Positions 61,616 to 64,000 of a DNA stretch of 64,000 bases are shown in pieces. The stretch is from an uncultured Opitutaceae bacterium. Its GTDB lineage: Bacteria; Verrucomicrobiota; Verrucomicrobiia; Opitutales; Opitutaceae. Where the stretch lies: the NCBI GenBank assembly GCA_903916755.1, contig CAIWXW010000201.1, forward strand, positions 1 to 64,000. The letters are read 5' to 3'. Positions within the stretch are counted from its first letter, which is position 1; each line of letters begins with the position of its first letter. Made by a program: the position numbers and the translations under genes. The notes below the pieces were generated by a model. The model ran no database searches and was not told the DNA's origin. It saw only the letters and a list, made by a program, of their open reading frames with translations.

Positions 61616-62415
61616 GCGCCGGCCTCCTGGTACTGCTGGTGGCCGGGGCGCTGCTGGTGCTGTTCGGCCTGGTCTACCTGCTCGCCCGGGCCATCGACAA
61701 CTACGGCGTCGTCGACATCGCTTGGTCCTACGCCCTTGGCGGCACCGCGCTCGCCTACGCGCTGCTCGGGCCGGGCTGGCCGGTGCGGCGGGCGCTGATC
61801 GGCGCCCTGGCGGTGGTCTGGAGCCTGCGCCTCGGCACCCATCTCCTGATCCGGGTCGCCCGGCACCATCCGGAGGAGGACACGCGCTATCGCCAGCTGC
61901 GGCAGGACTGGAAGGGCCGCTTTGCCGCCAAGATGGCCGGCTTCTTCCAGCTGCAGGCGCTCTCGGTGGTCGCCCTCTCGCTGCCGTTCCTGCTGGCCTG
62001 CCGCAATCCGGCGCCGGGGCTGCGCCCGCTTGAATTCGCCGGCACGGCGCTCTGGTTGCTCGCGGTCACGGGCGAGGCGGTGGCGGACGCGCAGCTCGCC
62101 GCCTTCCGGCGCGACCCCGCGCGCCGCGGCCAGGTCTGCGCGGCGGGCCTCTGGCGCCTCAGCCGCCATCCGAACTATTTTTGCGAATGGCTGATCTGGG
62201 TCGCCTATTTCCTCTTCGCCCTGGCCTCGCCCTGGGGCTGGATCGCCTTTTTTTCGCCCGCCTGCATCCTCGCCCTCCTGCTGAGCGTAACAGGGATACC
62301 AATGACTGAAGCACAATCCCTGCGCAGCAAGGGCGAGGCCTATCGCGCATACCAGCGGACCACGTCCGCCTTCCTGCCGTGGTTTCCCCGGCGCCTGGCG
62401 CGCCGGTCCCGCTAG
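61612..62415 (+). CDS. DUF1295 protein (steroid 5-alpha-reductase-like fold)
   Basis: The protein has 267 residues with a GTG start overlapping the previous stop. Six to seven membrane helices; GVVDIAWSYALGGTALAYAL, DTRYRQLRQDWKGRFAAKM and RLSRHPNYFCEWLIWVAYF are diagnostic. DUF1295 proteins resemble 3-oxo-5-alpha-steroid 4-dehydrogenases and ICMT-like enzymes, so an NAD(P)H-dependent reduction of a lipid double bond is possible but unproven. The next gene starts 7 bases later. Confidence 0.9.
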   Translation: MSAGLLVLLVAGALLVLFGLVYLLARAIDNYGVVDIAWSYALGGTALAYALLGPGWPVRRALIGALAVVWSLRLGTHLLIRVARHHPEEDTRYRQLRQDWKGRFAAKMAGFFQLQALSVVALSLPFLLACRNPAPGLRPLEFAGTALWLLAVTGEAVADAQLAAFRRDPARRGQVCAAGLWRLSRHPNYFCEWLIWVAYFLFALASPWGWIAFFSPACILALLLSVTGIPMTEAQSLRSKGEAYRAYQRTTSAFLPWFPRRLARRSR

Positions 62416-62422
62416 GCCGGCC

Positions 62423-63439
62423 ATGGTCGACGCCCTGCTGCAACGCGGCCTGCTGCCCGACTGGCTCGTTCGCCTCGGCATCCGCCGCCTGCTGGCCCAG
62501 CGCCTGCGCGAGGAAAGGAGCCGGTACGATGCGGCCGCCTATGTCGCGGACCTCGACACGCGGCCGATCGCCGAGGACACCCGCGCCGCCAACGCGCAGC
62601 ACTACGAGGTGCCGACCGCCTTTTACCAGCGCTGCCTCGGCCGCCGCCTGAAATACTCGGGCTGCCTGTATCCGACCGGCGGGGAGACGCTGGACCAGGC
62701 GGAGGAGGCCATGCTCGCCCTCTATGTCCAGCGCGCCCAGCTCGCCGACGGCCAGGAGATCCTGGAACTTGGCTGCGGATGGGGCTCGCTCTCCCTCTAT
62801 CTGGCGGAGCGCTTTCCGCGCGCGCGGATCACCGGGGTCTCGAATTCCCGGACGCAGAAGGAGCACATCGACGCAGCGGCAAAGGCGCGCGGCCTGCGGA
62901 ACCTGCAGATCGTGACCTGCGACATGAACGCCTTTGCGGCCGACGCGGGGCGCTTCGACCGGGTGGTCTCGGTCGAGATGTTCGAGCACATGAAGAACTA
63001 CCGCCGGCTCCTGGCCCGCGTCGCGGGCTGGCTCAAGCCGGACGGGCGGCTCTTCGTCCATATCTTCACCCATCGCGACCTTTCCTACCACTTCGTGGCC
63101 CGCGACGAGACGGACTGGATGTCGCGCCACTTCTTCACCGGCGGCCAGATGCCGGCCCACGATCTGCTCACCCGCTTTTCGGACGACCTGCGGCTGGTCC
63201 AGGACTGGAAGGTCAACGGCCGGCACTACCAGCGCACCGCCGAGCACTGGCTCAAGAACATGGACCGGCACCGCGCCGAGATCCTGCCGCTTTTCGCGGA
63301 GACCTATGGGCCGGCCGAGGCGCGGAAGTGGTGGGCCTACTGGCGCGTCTTCTACCTGAGCTGCGCGGAGCTGTGGGGCTACCGCGGGGGCGACGAATGG
63401 ATCGTCAGCCACTACCTCTTTGCCCCGGTCCGACGCTGA
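62423..63439 (+). CDS. Second CFA-like SAM-dependent methyltransferase
   Basis: The protein has 338 residues. NAQHYEVPTAFYQRCLGRRL and KYSGCLYPTG are CFA-family substrate motifs, and ILELGCGWGSLSLYLAERFP is SAM motif I, followed by GVSNSRTQKEHI and SVEMFEHMKNY. It lacks the long N-terminal lipid domain of classical CFA synthases and resembles coclaurine N-methyltransferase-like and fatty acid methyltransferases. Placement 7 bases after DUF1295 suggests a joint reaction. Substrate unknown. Confidence 0.87.
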   Translation: MVDALLQRGLLPDWLVRLGIRRLLAQRLREERSRYDAAAYVADLDTRPIAEDTRAANAQHYEVPTAFYQRCLGRRLKYSGCLYPTGGETLDQAEEAMLALYVQRAQLADGQEILELGCGWGSLSLYLAERFPRARITGVSNSRTQKEHIDAAAKARGLRNLQIVTCDMNAFAADAGRFDRVVSVEMFEHMKNYRRLLARVAGWLKPDGRLFVHIFTHRDLSYHFVARDETDWMSRHFFTGGQMPAHDLLTRFSDDLRLVQDWKVNGRHYQRTAEHWLKNMDRHRAEILPLFAETYGPAEARKWWAYWRVFYLSCAELWGYRGGDEWIVSHYLFAPVRR

Positions 63440-63496
63440 CCGGGCAAGGCCGCCCAGGACCGCCGGATTGCCGCCCCGCCGGGCCGGCCGCCCCCC

Positions 63497-64000
63497 TCAG
63501 CGCGAAGAGCGCGGGCGCAAGCCCTCGGCCGGAAAGCGTCGCAGGTATTTGAGCGCGATCTCGAATTCTCTCGGCAGGGGCGCGGCGATCCGGAGCGGGG
63601 CGCGGGTGTCCGGGTGCAGGACACCCAGCTCGCTCGCATGCAGGGCGAGCCGCCCGATCAGGGGCCGCTCCTCCTCCCGGCCCTTGTAGTTTCGCTTGAG
63701 GTCCGACAGCAGCAGCGGCGCGGACGGGTCCCCGTAGACGGCGTCGTACAGGACCGGGGCGCCGACCGCCGCCAGGTGGGCCCGGACCTGGTGGACCCGG
63801 CCGGTCGCCGGGCGGCACTCCACCCAGGCGAACCGGCCAAAGGCCTCCAGGCGGCGGAAGGCCGTCTCGCTGGCCATCCCACCCCGCTTGCGAAAGACCC
63901 GCATGCGGCCGCGCTGATGCTCGTCCTCGTCCAGGCCCAGCTCGACGGTGAACTCAGCCGGCAAGCTCCCGGCGGGATCCCGCACCCAGGCGTCTTCGGG
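63497..64000 (-). CDS. RluA-family RNA pseudouridine synthase (C-terminal part)
   Basis: The gene runs off the right edge, so only the last 167 residues are seen. ASETAFRRLEAFGRFAWVEC and PATGRVHQVRAHLAAVGAPVLYD are the RluA motifs of the second half of the catalytic domain (GR.HQ.R.H). The catalytic aspartate motif lies outside the window. The target (23S rRNA or tRNA) is unknown. It is convergent with the methyltransferase gene. Confidence 0.88.
   Translation of the reverse strand, partial: PEDAWVRDPAGSLPAEFTVELGLDEDEHQRGRMRVFRKRGGMASETAFRRLEAFGRFAWVECRPATGRVHQVRAHLAAVGAPVLYDAVYGDPSAPLLLSDLKRNYKGREEERPLIGRLALHASELGVLHPDTRAPLRIAAPLPREFEIALKYLRRFPAEGLRPRSSR

Overview
The window is GC-rich bacterial chromosome. 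Its gene content best fits the Verrucomicrobiota, probably Opitutaceae: a GH106, GH28, PL4, CE8 and CE15 plant-polysaccharide kit, DUF5069, a RodZ-like DUF4115 protein, FloA with NfeD, and homospermidine synthesis. This is inferred from gene families only, because no rRNA or other phylogenetic marker gene for placement is present. No tRNA, rRNA, IS element, prophage or CRISPR array was recognised.

Layout. Positions 1-19,000 are a pectin and rhamnogalacturonan degradation region: PL4 lyase (cut by the left edge), GH28, a GH43-like protein, GH106 rhamnosidase, a secreted esterase, CE8 pectinesterase and CE15 glucuronoyl esterase. Interspersed are an MFS transporter, RecQ, an ABC exporter and small stress-type membrane proteins. 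Positions 19,100-34,600 are mostly housekeeping: PrmA, a hybrid histidine kinase with an NMT1-like sensor domain, a packed manA-grpE-dnaJ-rfaE2-purN operon, FtsK, a RodZ-like protein, and a floA/nfeD membrane group.

Positions 34,600-44,200 carry an arginine and polyamine block: argD-argB, the divergent argJ, then argC followed by homospermidine synthase and an ornithine-type decarboxylase. It is interrupted by a visibly AT-richer three-gene accessory cassette (38,612-40,262) that contains a TIGR04255 family protein, and a small coupled ORF pair follows argD. Positions 44,280-54,500 hold a TorF-like porin, rplM-rpsI, cca, a GH20-like protein, a deoC-ALDH-truncated ALDH operon and a SpoU methyltransferase.

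Positions 54,500-55,700 contain a long structured leader before a secreted TonB C-terminal-domain protein, then a strong terminator. Positions 55,718-63,439 form one co-directional lipid-modification cluster: desaturase, FAD oxidoreductase, DUF1365, CFA synthase, DUF1475, DUF2062, DUF1295 and a second CFA-like methyltransferase. The window closes inside an RluA-type pseudouridine synthase.

The strongest candidates for something undescribed are the TIGR04255 cassette, the split ALDH16-like pair beside deoC, the structured and possibly Shine-Dalgarno-sequestering leader, and the extended lipid cluster. All functions are read from sequence motifs without any database search.
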